DNA from: Neelides folsomi | Taxonomy: Eukaryota > Arthropoda > Collembola > Neelipleona > Neelidae | Direction: 5' to 3' | Assembly (NCBI GenBank): GCA_034687125.1 | Contig: JAQGBZ010000226.1 | Location: 38,741 to 102,740, forward strand | DNA: 64,000 nt | Shown here: positions 1 through 12,817 of the stretch, in pieces | Layout of the letters: the number at the start of each line of letters is the position of its first letter | Numbering within the stretch: position 1 is the first letter of the stretch | Program-made: the position numbers and the translations under genes | The notes under the pieces: model-generated | Seen by the model: the letters and a program-made list of their open reading frames with translations, nothing else | Told to the model about the DNA's origin: nothing | The model's database searches: none

Positions 1-3000
1 CATGCATTTACCTCAGATATTAAAACGTCTATTAAATAAATTCCCTTACTTAAATAAGCTAAATTTGCGAAATAATTCATTTCTTTATTCCGTTTGTTAA
101 TTTTGTGCTCTTATTGATTACAAATTATATTTCTAACAGTTTTGTTTGTTAATTTTAATTATATTTAAATGTATTCCACACCGTATTTTAATCTAATTAA
201 TTTCCTCTAATTGAAATATTCCTTTTATTAATTAGTTAATTCCTTCAATGGAGGAGTGAACAATTTAATTAATTAAAATAATAACAATTTAATTGGTGTT
301 CAAGTGGAACTGTGCAATTATTCTTTGAGTGAATTCATCTGATTGTTAATCATTAATTCATTGTTAATTAATTAATTAACTAATGTTAAATATTCATTAA
401 ATGTAAAAGGTGTCCGAGTGCTCATGAATTCAATCAATTAACCCGTAATGCGTAATCTAAATAAATTGTAAAAGGTATCAAACCAAGGCTTTCTTCGAAC
501 TATCCCAAAATCTCCTTCCTTTGGTTCATTGAATAATTAAAGTGAAAGTTAAGGCGGATAAATGTTTCAACTTCTACCAAATAAAATGATTAGTCAAATA
601 GTTAATTAATTATAAATACACTTTTTTAATTTGCTTTTTGTGTAAAAGAATTCTAGAGTGTTTAAAATAAAATGAAGTGAAAGTAGAATTTCATCAATTC
701 CTTTATTTATCATAACAATCATGAAAAATCCATCTAAACTTAACATCATTAACACTACAATTAAGAATAAATTAAATCAATATAAACTAACCATATTCAT
801 TAGTCTAAATACTGAACTTACTTTCTTACCCGCGAGATTCAAATTCACCGTTTTCTCCCAATTACATAATTATTCCAGAATCCGGAGCAAGAAACGACTT
901 AATTTTTATTATGAATTTCCATCCTTATGAAACTTAATCTTAATGACAGTTAAATCAACTTCTACTCAAATATGACAATTTGGCCCAAATATGCAGCTCA
1001 AACTAATTATGATTTATTTAATTGATTGTGATTTATCTTAATTGTTAAATGTACGAATGCTCAAATGTAGTTTTAAATGAAATTGATGAAAATTGATGTG
1101 AATGAAAGAACATTAATTTTATTGTAAGTAGTAAAGGCAGAAATTATATTTATTCATAATAATTATTCCTCCGTTCCGGAATCATAAAATTCACTTCCCC
1201 CTCAACTTCCTATTCAATTTACTAAATATCCTAAAAGTTCCTAACTTTATCAAAGACGTAGATTCGAATAAAATAACAAAAAACGGATCAAAATCCCCAA
1301 ATTCATTTAGACTAAAGGAGTCACAAAATATAATAGAAATATTATATTCTCAAAAAAACTTCATACTATTAACCAAACTAACCATAAATAAATTCTCCAT
1401 TAAATTACATTAAATATTCTTCCCCAAGAAAACTCAACGACTTAATTGAAAATGTTTGGTTATATTTGAAAATAACTCTCTTAATTGAATCATTAATTAG
1501 CCCATTTATCAATTAATTAACTTATCAATTAATTGAGTAATTAACCATTCAATTAATTACATTAGAAAAAACTTCTAAATCTTAAATTCCCTCCAAAACT
1601 AAATTAAATCTCGTAATCATAAAAGTAGTAAAAATAGGATAATTAATAATTTAATAATTAATGGTGGTCGGATGGTTGTTCTTGTTCATGTGGGAAAACT
1701 CCGAGAGCATATAATTAAAACTCTTAATTTGTAAATTAAATGTAAATGTATTCAATTGAAAAAAAACTAAACAAAATAATTATATTATAAATGTAAAAGA
1801 CAATAAATTTATAATCGGCGATTTGAATTGAATTCTCATTAAATTAATTAAAATTCCAAATGTAGTGATTCTAGTGATCAAGTTTAAAGTTAAATATTTG
1901 AAATATTAATGAAAAAATTAAGTGTGGGAAAGATAAATTTTTAAAATTAAGAGAAAAGCACTCCTTACATTTGTTTTCATTATTCAAATTGGACGATTTG
2001 GTTCTTTTGTGTGTCTCGGCCTTTTTCGCGCTTCTTTTAGTCTCCTAATTGGCCGGAAATCGCCGAAATTTGAATTGTTCGTAGAAGATTTGATTGAAGG
2101 GATCGGAAAAAGGATCGAACGGTTTTTCGTCTTTTTGTGGTGGAGTCGAAGAAGGTTTGTAGAGAATCAACTGTGCATAAATAAGGAACAGAGTTCGAAA
2201 TTCGTGATTTTTCATTTTTGGCATTTTAGGTAAAATATACTTTTTTTTATTTAGAAAAAAAATCTCAATTTGGATCATTTGGAATATATAAATATAATAT
2301 ATATTCAAAAATTCAAATTTCGCACACACATTTATTATTTAAAATTCCATTCATTCAGTTTTTACCCTCCCGGGGAAGATTTTTTATTTAAAATGAGCGA
2401 GCGGTGAAGTGAGGCGGGAAGAGGAAAAACAACAGGTGTGTGAGAAAAGCTACGTTTGGTATTTTTGATTTAATTAAATTTTAATTTTAATTATCAAACT
2501 AAAACTCCTGACGTACAAAGACCGAAGAAGGCGGAGAAGTTCAAAGTTTAAATATATTGACTACATTCCCGTTTACTCGGAGTTTATTAAACTAAATTGA
2601 AGGGAGAAGGAATCTGAAGGTCAAAGGTTGAGAAGTAATTGAAGTAATTACAAAAAATATTTTGTAATTCGAAATTCACAATTGCGAGAAACGAACAGTT
2701 TTGTTTTGGTATGGATTTAATTTAATTAACTATTGATTTGATAGCGAGCACAAGTTTCATCACAGTCCAGTAGTAAGCCAGGTATTGCATTTTAATTTAA
2801 AAATCCCCGCTCTCGTAAAGTTCAAACGTAAAAAGAACTAAATCAAGAGGATCGGGAATTAAAATAAATAAATATTCGCACACGGAGAACATTCGACATT
2901 TTGGAACATTTGGAGATTTTTACGATTTTTTACGAGACTCGAAGGATTGAAGTTTGGAGGTAATTTTTTGGCGAAAAGTATAATTTGCGAAAATTCATCG

Positions 3001-3587
3001 GAGCGTATCACAATGGCGAAGACCGAAGTCGTAACGTCAATTCAAAATAGCCACCGACCCTTCGTCGACTTTTGACATATATCATTGGAAATCTCACCTT
3101 TAATTTCCAAATCAATTATAGTCAAATTTAATTAAATTAAAGGTGAATTTGGAGTCTTTTTTGGTTTATTGGAAATCGGAAATCGTTGGAAATCGTCGAA
3201 TTGAGTCCTCAGTTTACGTAGAGGAACGAAGTTCAGTTTTAACGATTTAAACGTGTCATTTGACGTTGGCGATTTAAAATTGCAATCGAAGGCTTAGTAT
3301 CGGAGCGGAGAGGAGCAACGAAAAGACGGATTGGCGAAAAATAATAAATTCCTACGATTAATCTCATTCAAGTATTTCCCCCATCATTTATCAATCTTGC
3401 AGCGAAGGAGGCGAATTTTAATTAAATATTAAATAAAAGGTTGTGAAGGTTGTGTTTTTTGAAGGGGTCAAAATATATTTGGAGGGAAGAGAAATTCGAT
3501 GAGAAATACGAAAAATACCTTGAAAATCAAGTCCTATGTGTTACGCGAAGTGTCTCGAGAGAGGAATCTTTTGAATTGTGTGAACTT
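1..3587. other. Left intergenic region, no gene recognised
   Basis: This is AT-rich sequence with many short TTAATTAA-type runs. I found no open frame with recognisable protein content on either strand; the short ORFs at 721-930 and 2009-2329 are low-complexity and lack family motifs. The part next to 3587 should hold the 3' UTR and polyadenylation site of the Rsf1-like gene on the minus strand, but I cannot choose a site with confidence. Confidence 0.5.
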
Positions 3588-6500
3588 TTAATATCCGTAG
3601 TCGTCTCCGCCTCGAGAGTAGCCGCCGCCGCCTGACCCGCTGTCCTCGTAATATCCCCCACTACTACGTCACCCACCCCAAGTCAAAGGTTACTCGAAGA
3701 TATTTGATGAAGGGGTTGATTTAAAAAAAGCGGGAATTATTTGGAATAATTGGGAATTAATTAATTCAATTAATGAAAAATATTAAAGTTGAAAAATAAA
3801 GATATTAAACTAAACGCTGAGATTATTAAATTTCCTAAATACTGAATTTGAGATAGATAAAAAAGACTTTTAAAAGAATAAAAACTTTTATATAATTTAT
3901 GACTTAAAAGATAATTGGGAATCGAAGATTTTTTTGGTCGATTCAATTTCAATCGTTCGTAAAGTGCAGGGAAAATTTTTGTCGGTTCCATTTGAGTCTC
4001 GTCGATTTGAGATTTGTAATTATTTTTTGGATTCTACAGGTGAGTGGTGAGAAAATCACGTGAAGTGTTCGAAGCTCATTTTTTATATCAAATTCCGAAG
4101 TGGCTATTAAAAGCGAAGACTATAAAATTGTTTTGTTTTGTTGCGTAAATTGTAATTCGATTGGAGATCTCTTTGTTTAACTCTCAATATATAAAGAAAA
4201 CCCTGGAAAAATAAATGCTGAGTTGGTCGTGGCATTGAAAAAAAGGTTTAGGATCTAAAAGATACATCACATTCTTAAATAAAACTTAATAATTACTAAT
4301 TACTAAAAATTATCAAAAACTTAAATAAAGTCACTCTCAATCACTAATAAACTTAATATCAAATCTATCCTTAAAACATTCAACTTTATAATTTCTAATT
4401 AAAAATCTCATACAAAAATAAATTCATCTTTCTCAAAATATCACTGCATTATGTATAATCCTTTTAATCCTTATATACCAATAAAGGTATTTCTCTCTCA
4501 TCTTCTTAACTTCATAAATCTCTCTCCTATTAATGTCATAAAATGTAATTTAAATTTTCCTCATCAATAAACATCGTTTACTTAAAGTAATAATCTTTCT
4601 CCAACTTCTCCTATAAAATCATAATAAACCAAAAACATCAACTATCATACAGATAAAAATTAAATTAGTTTCATAAACTTCCTTAACTTAATTAACTATC
4701 AAAACTCATTAATTCATAGCTCATCAAATAACCCTAAGATCACAAATACATAATTAAGTATAAGTTCCATATAAGGTAAATATCAAAAATTAAAAGTTAA
4801 ATAAAGATCTCAATTAAATTATCAATTCAAAAACGTCCATCAACTCCTACAATAATAATAAAATAGTGCTAACTGACTTATTTGATTAAATATGAGAGAT
4901 TCCTACTTAACTGACATTAAATATGAAAGAGTTTCAAAGAGAGAAAAATTGGTTTCTCGTGAGTGTGGTGTTTTGTTGGTGGATGAAAGAAGAGTGGTTT
5001 TACCTTCCGCGGGCGACGGGCGAGCGGGAGCGATATCTCCCTCCTCCTCCTCCGGACCCTCCCCCTGACGAGTACCCGCCACGGCTCCCGCCACGGCTGC
5101 TGCCCCGAGATGAGCCATAGTCGTCGTAGCGACTCCGTGAGCCGCCGTCCCGCCCGCCGCCACCACCACCACCTCTGTACCCTACAAACAACGAGATACT
5201 CAATCCGTATTCGTTGACACACACACTCACGCAACCAACAAACCGAAAAACATAAATCTACAAAAAAACTATTCAAGTACCAAATATTCAATTAGGTAAA
5301 CACAATTAAAAACAAAAATTATAATTATTAGTCAAAAATAATTATGATTAGTCAATTTAAATTAACTAGAATTTAGTCATTATTAACTAGAATCATTTTA
5401 TAAGATAACTAAAGTTAATAAAAGTTAACCAAGTCAAATTGATAATACTTAATTATCCTTAATTACTTAAACTTAATTTAAATTTTAATTATAGTTAAGG
5501 AAATTAAAATTAATCAAAATGCGTGCCAGTAATAAAAAAGGTGAGGTGAGAACTGAAAAAAAGTGTTAACAACACTTGGCCAAATCTTTCAATAAACTTT
5601 TTTTTAATAAACTCCTAAACTCACTTCCAACTACACTCACACACGTCGTTGTTTCAAGTCATATTTAAAGTTAGCCGCTCTTTGTAAAAGATATATAAAG
5701 GAAAACGTAACAACACTTGTTTATTTTTCACTGATTAAATAGGTTTTCGATTTTGTAGTACAACTACAAAATATGTTTTTATTTACTTTGTATGTTTATA
5801 TTTATTAATTAATTAATTAAATATTTTTCCTCATCTGCGCCCTTCTTTCCACACAAATGAGACATTTGTAGATTTTTTTAGAAGTTAAAAAATGTTTTGT
5901 GTAACAAAGTTGGAAAATGATAAAACATTTTTTTATATCCGAAGTGTGATTTGATTATCAGCAGAGTTACCGACGATTTTTTATTATTTAAATATTTTAT
6001 TTTTTAAACTATAAAGTGACGATTTAATTAAATATATTGTAAAAAAATTAAAAAATTATTTTTTAATTTTCCATAAATATAAAGTTTGCAAAAAAGTTGT
6101 GTGAGAGAATGAAAAAAACATTTTAAAGGGGAAGAGTTTTGAAAAAGATTTTTTTATATATTTTTTAAATATCAACAATTTGAGTGATCGTAAAAAGGAA
6201 TTAACGTGTGTAGTTCTGAGGTTTACAATAAAAAGAACTAATTGAATTAATTAATAATTTAATAATCTTAATTGTAGCATGTTTGGAATAATAATAATTC
6301 ATATGTAGTGAAAGTTAGTTATTTAATATTTAATTAATTAATTGAATTATATATAAAGTGTTGATTTTAAAGGTTCGACTGCTGACTTCACAGGTACCGT
6401 GAGTTAATCATAGAGAAAAATGAGGTTTGAGTTGAAGATGGGGAAAACGGAGGGGAACAAGAGCCGGGTGGAGGGGGGCCAGAGGTCAGGTGTGAAAAAT

Positions 6501-7838
6501 ACAGGTTAAGTTTTGGTGTTGATGGTTGGTGGAGTTTTTTTGTGTCTAATTCCAATCTCCTCCTTCTCCTCCGTCGTCATTATACATACCGCCTCCACGG
6601 GAACCACCGCCGCGGCCGCCGTAGCCACGACCTCGACCACCGTCACGGTCATAGCCCCCTAAACCATAAAGCCCTGAGTTAAATAACTCATTCCCTAAAA
6701 ATCTCTATTTACCAAAACCCTCAATTTTAATCCTAATTAATCAACTTAATCCTAATTAGTTAATTTAAACCTAATTAATGGAATCCTACAGTAAATTACT
6801 TATCTAATCAAAATTAACTTAATGTTAGAAATCATTAATCAAAGCTAACTAAATATAGTAATAAAAAATAGGTCAATTAGTTATCATAATCTCAATTATG
6901 TATCTTAACTTTAACTATTATCCTAATAGTAAATCCCTGATAAAGTTAATGATTAATAAACGACACATTTTTCCACACTCTTGGCCCTCTTGCATATTTT
7001 ATTAGGTTTATAAGCCTTTAACAGATAAATCAAACCTCGATTTGTTATTTGTATAATTAAATGAATGATATTTAACCTATAAGTATTAAACTGGTATTTA
7101 TAATAAATATAATAAAAGACCAATATTGGTCATAAAAGATAACAATATAGAAAGAATATCAAAAATGAAAACAAATGATATCATAAGAGGAAAAAAAACT
7201 TGAAAAAATTTTAAAGCTAAATAATTAAGAGTTAATAATTGAACCAATCATAAATAAACAAATAATATTATAATGTTAAATAGACAACTAAGACTAAATG
7301 GATTTACAAATTATGTTTTTTAATAAATGAATTTCTTTCAAATAGAATAAATTGATACTTTTGAGTTTGCGGTTTTAAGAGTGTGTGTTTCTTAATTGAT
7401 ATACATCGTGGAGAATTAAATTATTAGTTTTAAATTTTAATAATCCTCACCACGTCCACCGCCGCCTCCACGATATCCGTCGGACCCGCCGTTGTATCCA
7501 CCGCGTCCACCTCCGTAGCCACCGCCACCACCTCCACGTCCACCACCGTAGCTGCCGCCGCCGCCACCGCCGCGTCCGCGACCGCCTCCGCGACCGCCTG
7601 GTTGTCTCGGACGAGAAACTTCAACTCTCAGCTTGCAGCCCATGAAATCCTCTCCGTTGAGTTGATCCACAGCCTCAGTGGCCGAGTCCTCAGACTCGAA
7701 GTTGACAAAGGCAAAGCCTGGAGGGTTGAAGGCAACCCACACGTGTTCGCATTTCCCGTACTTCCCGAACAACTCCTCTAAATGTTCTCGCTTAATCTCC
7801 TCAGAGATTCCGCCAACGTACAAACGCGTATTCGCCAT
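3588..7838 (-). CDS. Rsf1: Rsf1-like SR-type splicing factor (one RRM, Gly/Ser/Arg-rich tail)
   Basis: Four coding exons on the minus strand: 7838-7451, 6658-6590, 5181-5004 and 3660-3588. Lengths of 388, 69, 178 and 73 nt join in phase to give 235 aa. Residues 4-75 form one RRM, with RNP2 (LYVGGI) at 6-11 and RNP1 (GFAFVNF) at 41-47. The WVAFNPPGFAFV stretch closely matches the insect repressor splicing factor Rsf1, and the tail keeps the RSRSPV motif. The rest is rich in Gly, with Arg, Ser and Tyr. Family role: a nuclear RNA-binding protein that modulates splice-site choice. The start is the ATG just after an acceptor (TTAG, 7841-7840). Every intron begins with a good donor, but reading through each one meets a stop within a few codons to about a dozen, so retained introns would give shortened tails. 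SRSF3/7-type naming is the main alternative. Confidence 0.85.
6590..6658 (-). other. In-frame 69-nt cassette exon of the Rsf1-like gene
   Basis: This exon is exactly 23 codons long and has the same phase (1) at both ends, so it can be included or skipped without changing the frame. It encodes a Gly/Arg/Tyr-rich segment. Its donor is G|GTATGT. If the donor is not used, translation runs on for a further dozen codons to a stop, which gives a third possible tail. Confidence 0.6.
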
Positions 7839-8784
7839 CCTAATTGAATTAATTAAAATCAAAAAATTACCAAAAAATAAAAATATGCTCTTTAACTATC
7901 TTTAACCAAACTAACTTTAACAAGATTAACAATTAGAGTTAAATAACTCTCTTAAAGGCAGCTATAATTAAATGCCTTAATGGTATTATGAATTTCATGA
8001 ATGCCGGCTTTGGGCTTTAACCATGCTTTAACTTAAAAAATTCCAAAAAACTATAAAGTGTATGCTTTAATGATTTTAAACCTGTTTAAATGCAAATTAA
8101 CATTATGAATGAAATAATAAGGAACTTCCTAATATACCAATTATGATTATGATTAACACGTATGGTTTCACAAAGGAAGTTTATCTCATTGCTAAATGTA
8201 AAACGAAAGGTTTTGACCCTTTGGAGCGTAAGAATGTAAATGGAAGGAAGTGGTGATTATTAAATTTTATTAAATGCATTTAAACTAGTTAATTGTGACA
8301 AACATCGGTTTGATGCTCCTTAACTAGTGGGGAAATTCTTAGAATTGTATTGATGCAAAATGGCATTCACCTCGAGGTTGTGATTCAGCCATTCAGGATT
8401 AAAAAGCCACATCAGCTCTCCCGGCTCAAATGGGAACTTGTGGAAAGTGGAAAAGGGTCAATCATGTAAATGGCACCGTAAAGGTTAAAATAATTAAATG
8501 CTCAATTAACCTTAACCACCTTAACACAGTTAATAGGAAACTGATTAAGGAGTTAAATAGGTTAAGTTTAATTTAATTAATGGACCATGCCGTTGTGCTT
8601 GCCTCGTCCGCCCTTAAGCCTTAAAGGAATTGAAATGCACCGAACGGCGAGGAGGGACGGATGTTAATGTCAATTAAACTAAGGTCATTTCACTTGCCCG
8701 ACCTTTTAAATATAGCGGAAGCTGTGGAGGGAGTCGGGAGGGATGGTTTAGAAGAGTTAATTGTGATTAACTAGTTTAACTTAC

Positions 8785-8960
8785 GTGATGTGATGGAGTC
8801 GAAGTCGGGAGCCGGTGTGAAGAAGAGGTTGCGAGGAAGGAAGAACGCGTCTGGACAAATCCCCACAATGGCCGACCCAAGAGAGAAGCTAAAGGCAAAC
8901 AACCCCCGGCAGCTACCGTCTCTCGCGGGGTTCGCCTAAACTATCTCGACTTTTCTCCTT
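8785..8960 (-). other. Probable 5' non-coding exon and promoter-proximal region of the Rsf1-like gene
   Basis: On the minus strand a GC-richer stretch ends at 8785 with a strong donor (CATCAC followed by GTAAGT). The next usable acceptor is the one at 7841-7840, one base before the Rsf1 ATG. This fits a 5' UTR exon followed by a 944-bp leader intron. The exon start (transcription start) is not defined by the sequence; the upper limit given is only where the base composition returns to AT-rich. Confidence 0.45.
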
Positions 8961-9406
8961 CCTCACTTTTATTCTCTTTTTATTTTACATGTTAATGACA
9001 TGTCATGACATAGGAAATTGCTATTTAATTCAATGTTAAAATTAAACTAAAGTCCATCCCCCCGTTCAATTATAACTTTAATTATAATTAAATGCATTAA
9101 ACTTATGATTAATTATTAGATGAATTTTTGTATATCTCATTTATGAATAAATAATTATAATTGTTGCAACAATCTTGAATAAATAAAGAAGCTTTATTGC
9201 AATGCATATTTTTATTAGTAAATAAGAATGGCATATTACAATTTGTAAATACAATTCACAATTAATTACCATTTACTATACAATTACAATTATTTACAAA
9301 TACAGTCTGTAATAAGAGCAATAATTGCTATTATTATATAATTATGAAATGATAACATAAATAGAGAATTTTACGAACATTAAAAAATTAATAAAGAATT
9401 GTGAAC
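8961..9406. other. Intergenic spacer between Rsf1-like and MED17 genes
   Basis: AT-rich DNA without a recognisable gene. The left side should contain the Rsf1 core promoter (minus strand) and the right side the 3' flank of MED17. No TATA box or other clear core element could be assigned. Confidence 0.4.
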
Positions 9407-9412
9407 TTTATT
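9407..9412 (-). terminator. Polyadenylation signal (AATAAA) of MED17
   Basis: TTTATT on the plus strand is AATAAA on the minus strand, 24 nt past the MED17 stop codon. This is a suitable distance for a short 3' UTR. The surrounding DNA is AT-rich, so chance matches are common. Confidence 0.4.
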
Positions 9413-9435
9413 AAATTCATAAATTGGAAGGTTAT

Positions 9436-12138
9436 TTATTCAACTACATCGGCTAAGACAGCCATGAGAGTTTCCATCTTATTGAGGAAATTTCTTCCTT
9501 CGACATTCTCCATATCAATTTTCTTGTAAGAAGCTCCTTGTGGCAGAGCGATGGTTTCTTCACAATGTCCGTTTTCTTCTCCGTTCATCAGATCATCATC
9601 TTCGCTTATGCTCCGATCGCCGAAACTCCCCACATAAACTTCGACCCCTGACTTGCTCTCGTCTGAATATAATGAAGGACTTGAACGGACAGCGAGCATC
9701 CTAAACAAAAAATAAATAAATCTTATCAAATGTAAATTAACAAATTCAATTACCATTAAATAACTAGTTAACTTAATAAAATTGAACGAATAAATGGATA
9801 ACTATTAAAATAATCCTAAAGTTTCAAATATAAAATTTTAAATTAAAATAAAAACTGACGTTTTCCCATTCCTTGATGACAAAAGACATCCCGCTGCATT
9901 TCCAAGTCTTTCGCAAGTTCCAACACCAAGATGAGGACTCGAGGACAAAACCGTCCAACCCAAACATTTCGATAAAGATTGAATCGCATTCATTTGGTGA
10001 ATGGCAATCTAAAAAATTTGAAACGTAAAAAATTAGAAAAGTTAAAGTTATAAGCCAATTATTTATTTAAAATATTATTTAATTAAAGATTATTATCTAA
10101 CATTAATTTAGTTGGAAAAGTGTTCTTCGAGAGATTTTGTTCTTTACCTGACAAACGATGAGATCTCTGAGTTCTTGTGGTTCAAATGACAAATGAATTG
10201 CTTTCCCATCCTTCAAAATGCATTTGATAGTTTTTTCCTTCACATGAACCACAATTTGTGTTTTGGTCGTGATATCATAACCAGAGGAGACCAAACTGAC
10301 CCGAGCACAAGAATGGGTCACAGCGTTCAATGAAGACCAATGGGCCGTAATTAACGGATCTCGAACATCTTTAGCTAAAGTGTCAATGACGAACATTGTA
10401 CGAAGTCTCAAAACTACATGTTGAGCTTGTCTGATAATTTCTTCCAAAATCCCTTCCCTGCAAATTAACAAAATTAAATTAATTAATTAAATTTTATTAA
10501 TTTTATTGATCATCAATATTAAAATAATTATTAAAATAATTACTTTTTGGTCATATTTAACAAGGTTTGCCGGTCAAAGGCCAAAGGTCCTCCAAGTCTC
10601 CTCTTCTTTGAAACTCCAATAGGAGCAGTGACCGGATGCGGCAAAGGAACAGAAGCATTCGTTCGATGAACTTCTCTCAGTAATTGATGTAAAGAATGTT
10701 CCAAAACATGATTATGATCCAATTTAGGTGTCGGACCCGAAGGAGCATTTCCTTTCCCGCTACCTCCATGAAGAAGCGAAATGCTCAAAAGAATCCCCGG
10801 AAAAAGTGTCGCTGTGATTTGATTTCCAACAACTAAAGGCGGAATCGCTGAAGCTCCACAAGTCACCGCTTCCCTTGCAAGAACAGAAAACAATTCTCGA
10901 CAAAATAAAACATTTTGTGCAGCTTCCAATCGTTGTTGCCAATGTCCATCAATCGGTCCGGGTGTCGGACCCAAATTGGAAACTGACAAAACATCGGCGC
11001 CTTCTTCTTGGATGACAACTTGAATGTATGCCAATCCTTGGAGTTCTTTTGGAACGGAAACTCGAAGGGCAGAATTCTGGGGATGAGTTCGATCCTCTGA
11101 ATCGGACCCATCGTCATCTTCGGCTTTGGTTACTTCGAATATTCCTGCTTGGGGGAATCGGGAACCGGCGGTTCGGTAAGAGAGATCGCCCAAGATCGAA
11201 TTGCCGACTTTTCGGAGTCGCCAATTTTGACGGAGTTTGAGGAGCTCGATGTGGAAATCGGGCAGGGCATGGAGGGAGGATCGGGATTTGGCTTCGTTGA
11301 GGGAAGTTCTGAGTCGGTCGAAGCCGGTGGATAAAACTGAAGCTGCAGCTTGTAAAGCCTTTCAGAAAAATTAAAATTAACATTTAAATAAATTAAAAAA
11401 TGTTTATTTTAATAGTTACAAAGTACTCCTTTGATAATCCTTGCAAATTCTTTATTTTACTAACCTTCTTCTTATAATACAAATTAGCTGCAATTCTCGT
11501 CTCGGGAGCTTCAGCTTGAATGGGATCCAAAACCAAATATTTTTTCTCTTTCGCAATTGCGAGAATGTCGCTCAAAACGGAAAGCTCAGTTAAAGAATTT
11601 CTGTAAATTAAATAACAATTAATTAAAACAATCCATTTCATTCATTCATCCATCATGCATCATTAAAACAACTCATTAAATTAAAGAATTAATACAAGAA
11701 TATTAAGTAATTTATTTATATGCTTTATTTAATTAACCTGAGTTTATTCCTCACAGATTCCCAAGGCCAAGCCGGAACAGTTTTAAAAGTTTCCGATCCT
11801 TCTTCCTCCTTTATCTCAATATTCGAATTGCTCGCATTTGGATCATCTTCATCTTTGGCTGAAAATTCGATCCGCTGAGCCAAACGTGATAAATTCTCCG
11901 ACATCGTAAGCGGCCTAGGTATTCATTTAATTTAAAACATTCAATTAATTACACACATCCAGATGTTCAAACTAAACTAAAAAAACTTAAATTTTCTTAT
12001 ATAAATATTATTTAAGATTAATGATTAGGTTCTAAATATTTAATTGACTTACGTTTGTAGAATTTCTTGTCCATCGTAAGTAATTTCTTGGATGCAGTTC
12101 TCATGCGGAACTTCCATGGACAAATTGACCCCCGACAT
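9436..12138 (-). CDS. MED17: Mediator of RNA polymerase II transcription subunit 17
   Basis: Seven exons on the minus strand: 12138-12053, 11914-11738, 11600-11465, 11358-10544, 10457-10148, 10008-9860 and 9700-9436. They join in phase to a 645-aa protein, close to the usual length of animal MED17 (about 640-650 aa). The N-terminus contains the conserved pattern of Glu-Asn-x-Ile-x-Glu-Ile followed by Tyr-Asp-Gly. Residues around LRQNWRLRKVGNSILGDLSY in exon 4 are the hallmark MED17 core. MED17 is the architectural subunit of the Mediator head module, bridging activators and RNA polymerase II in the nucleus. The start ATG sits 676 bp from the RpL32 start, and the two genes are divergent. No missing segment or frame lesion was seen. 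Function rests on the family; the identity is strong. Confidence 0.95.
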
Positions 12139-12413
12139 CTTCGCCTTTACTTACAATGTCAAAGGATGTTAATAATCTCAATTAAACTTCTAATTTAACT
12201 TCTACAATTAGTTAATTGCTGTTTAACATTTAATGACGGATTCGGAATTACAGGAGAAGTCAGAAGCCGAATGCCAATCTAACATAAGCCTAAGCCTCGC
12301 CCAATGTATAAATTCCCTAGCGCCAAATTTTGTACATGTCTCAATTTCTCTCACTATCGCCCTCACGTGACATTCACTTGGACTTGCCTTCATTTGCAGC
12401 GTGGTCGGGATTT
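12139..12413. promoter_or_regulatory. Shared divergent promoter region of MED17 and RpL32
   Basis: The two genes point away from each other across this stretch. It contains a perfect CACGTG E-box at 12364-12369, and an open minus-strand frame with no recognisable protein content. Sequence near 12300 (TATAAA-like) could serve as a core element, but the window is AT-rich and I would not insist on it. Confidence 0.4.
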
Positions 12414-12439
12414 CTTTCGCGAGTCGGAGACCGAAACCT
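12414..12439 (+). other. Probable 5' non-coding exon of RpL32 with TOP-like start
   Basis: A pyrimidine run (TTTCTTTCGC, 12411-12420) resembles the terminal oligopyrimidine start of ribosomal-protein mRNAs. About 26 nt later there is a donor, CCT|GTAAGC, at 12440. The matching acceptor is TTTTCAG ending at 12805, 12 nt before the RpL32 ATG, giving a 366-nt leader intron. The exact transcription start is inferred from the TOP motif only. Confidence 0.45.
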
Positions 12440-12817
12440 GTAAGCCAATTAACTAAATACCTAATTAAATACTCATAATTAGCGTTTAAACCCATCATTA
12501 TCATGTTGACCTTTGTACTCGCCTTATTTCATTCATTATTTCAACATACTTTTCAACCCAGCTTGACCAATATAAAGGTCAATATTTTATCACAATTTAT
12601 TCCATACAAGAATCCAAATAGCGGTTTGGATTTGGCCATTTATTTTTATTTATTCTTTATTGTAGAATAAAATTCTTAATTTTATTTTAATCAGACTTGC
12701 TTTTGTCCTTAACTTACTTTAAATCCCGTTAATGTTGTGCTAATGTAGGATTTATAATTTAGCGAATGATTTATGAATTATTAAAATATTTGGTTTAATT
12801 TTCAGTAATCTCTCAAA

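Noticed and set aside
11028-11383. Several ORFs on both strands inside MED17 exon 4
   Set aside because: They are shadows of the MED17 frame, which carries the conserved LRQNWRLRKVGNSILGDLSY block.
12223-12504. 93-codon minus-strand ORF between MED17 and RpL32
   Set aside because: It crosses the shared promoter and the RpL32 leader exon, and its sequence shows no domain or conserved motif.
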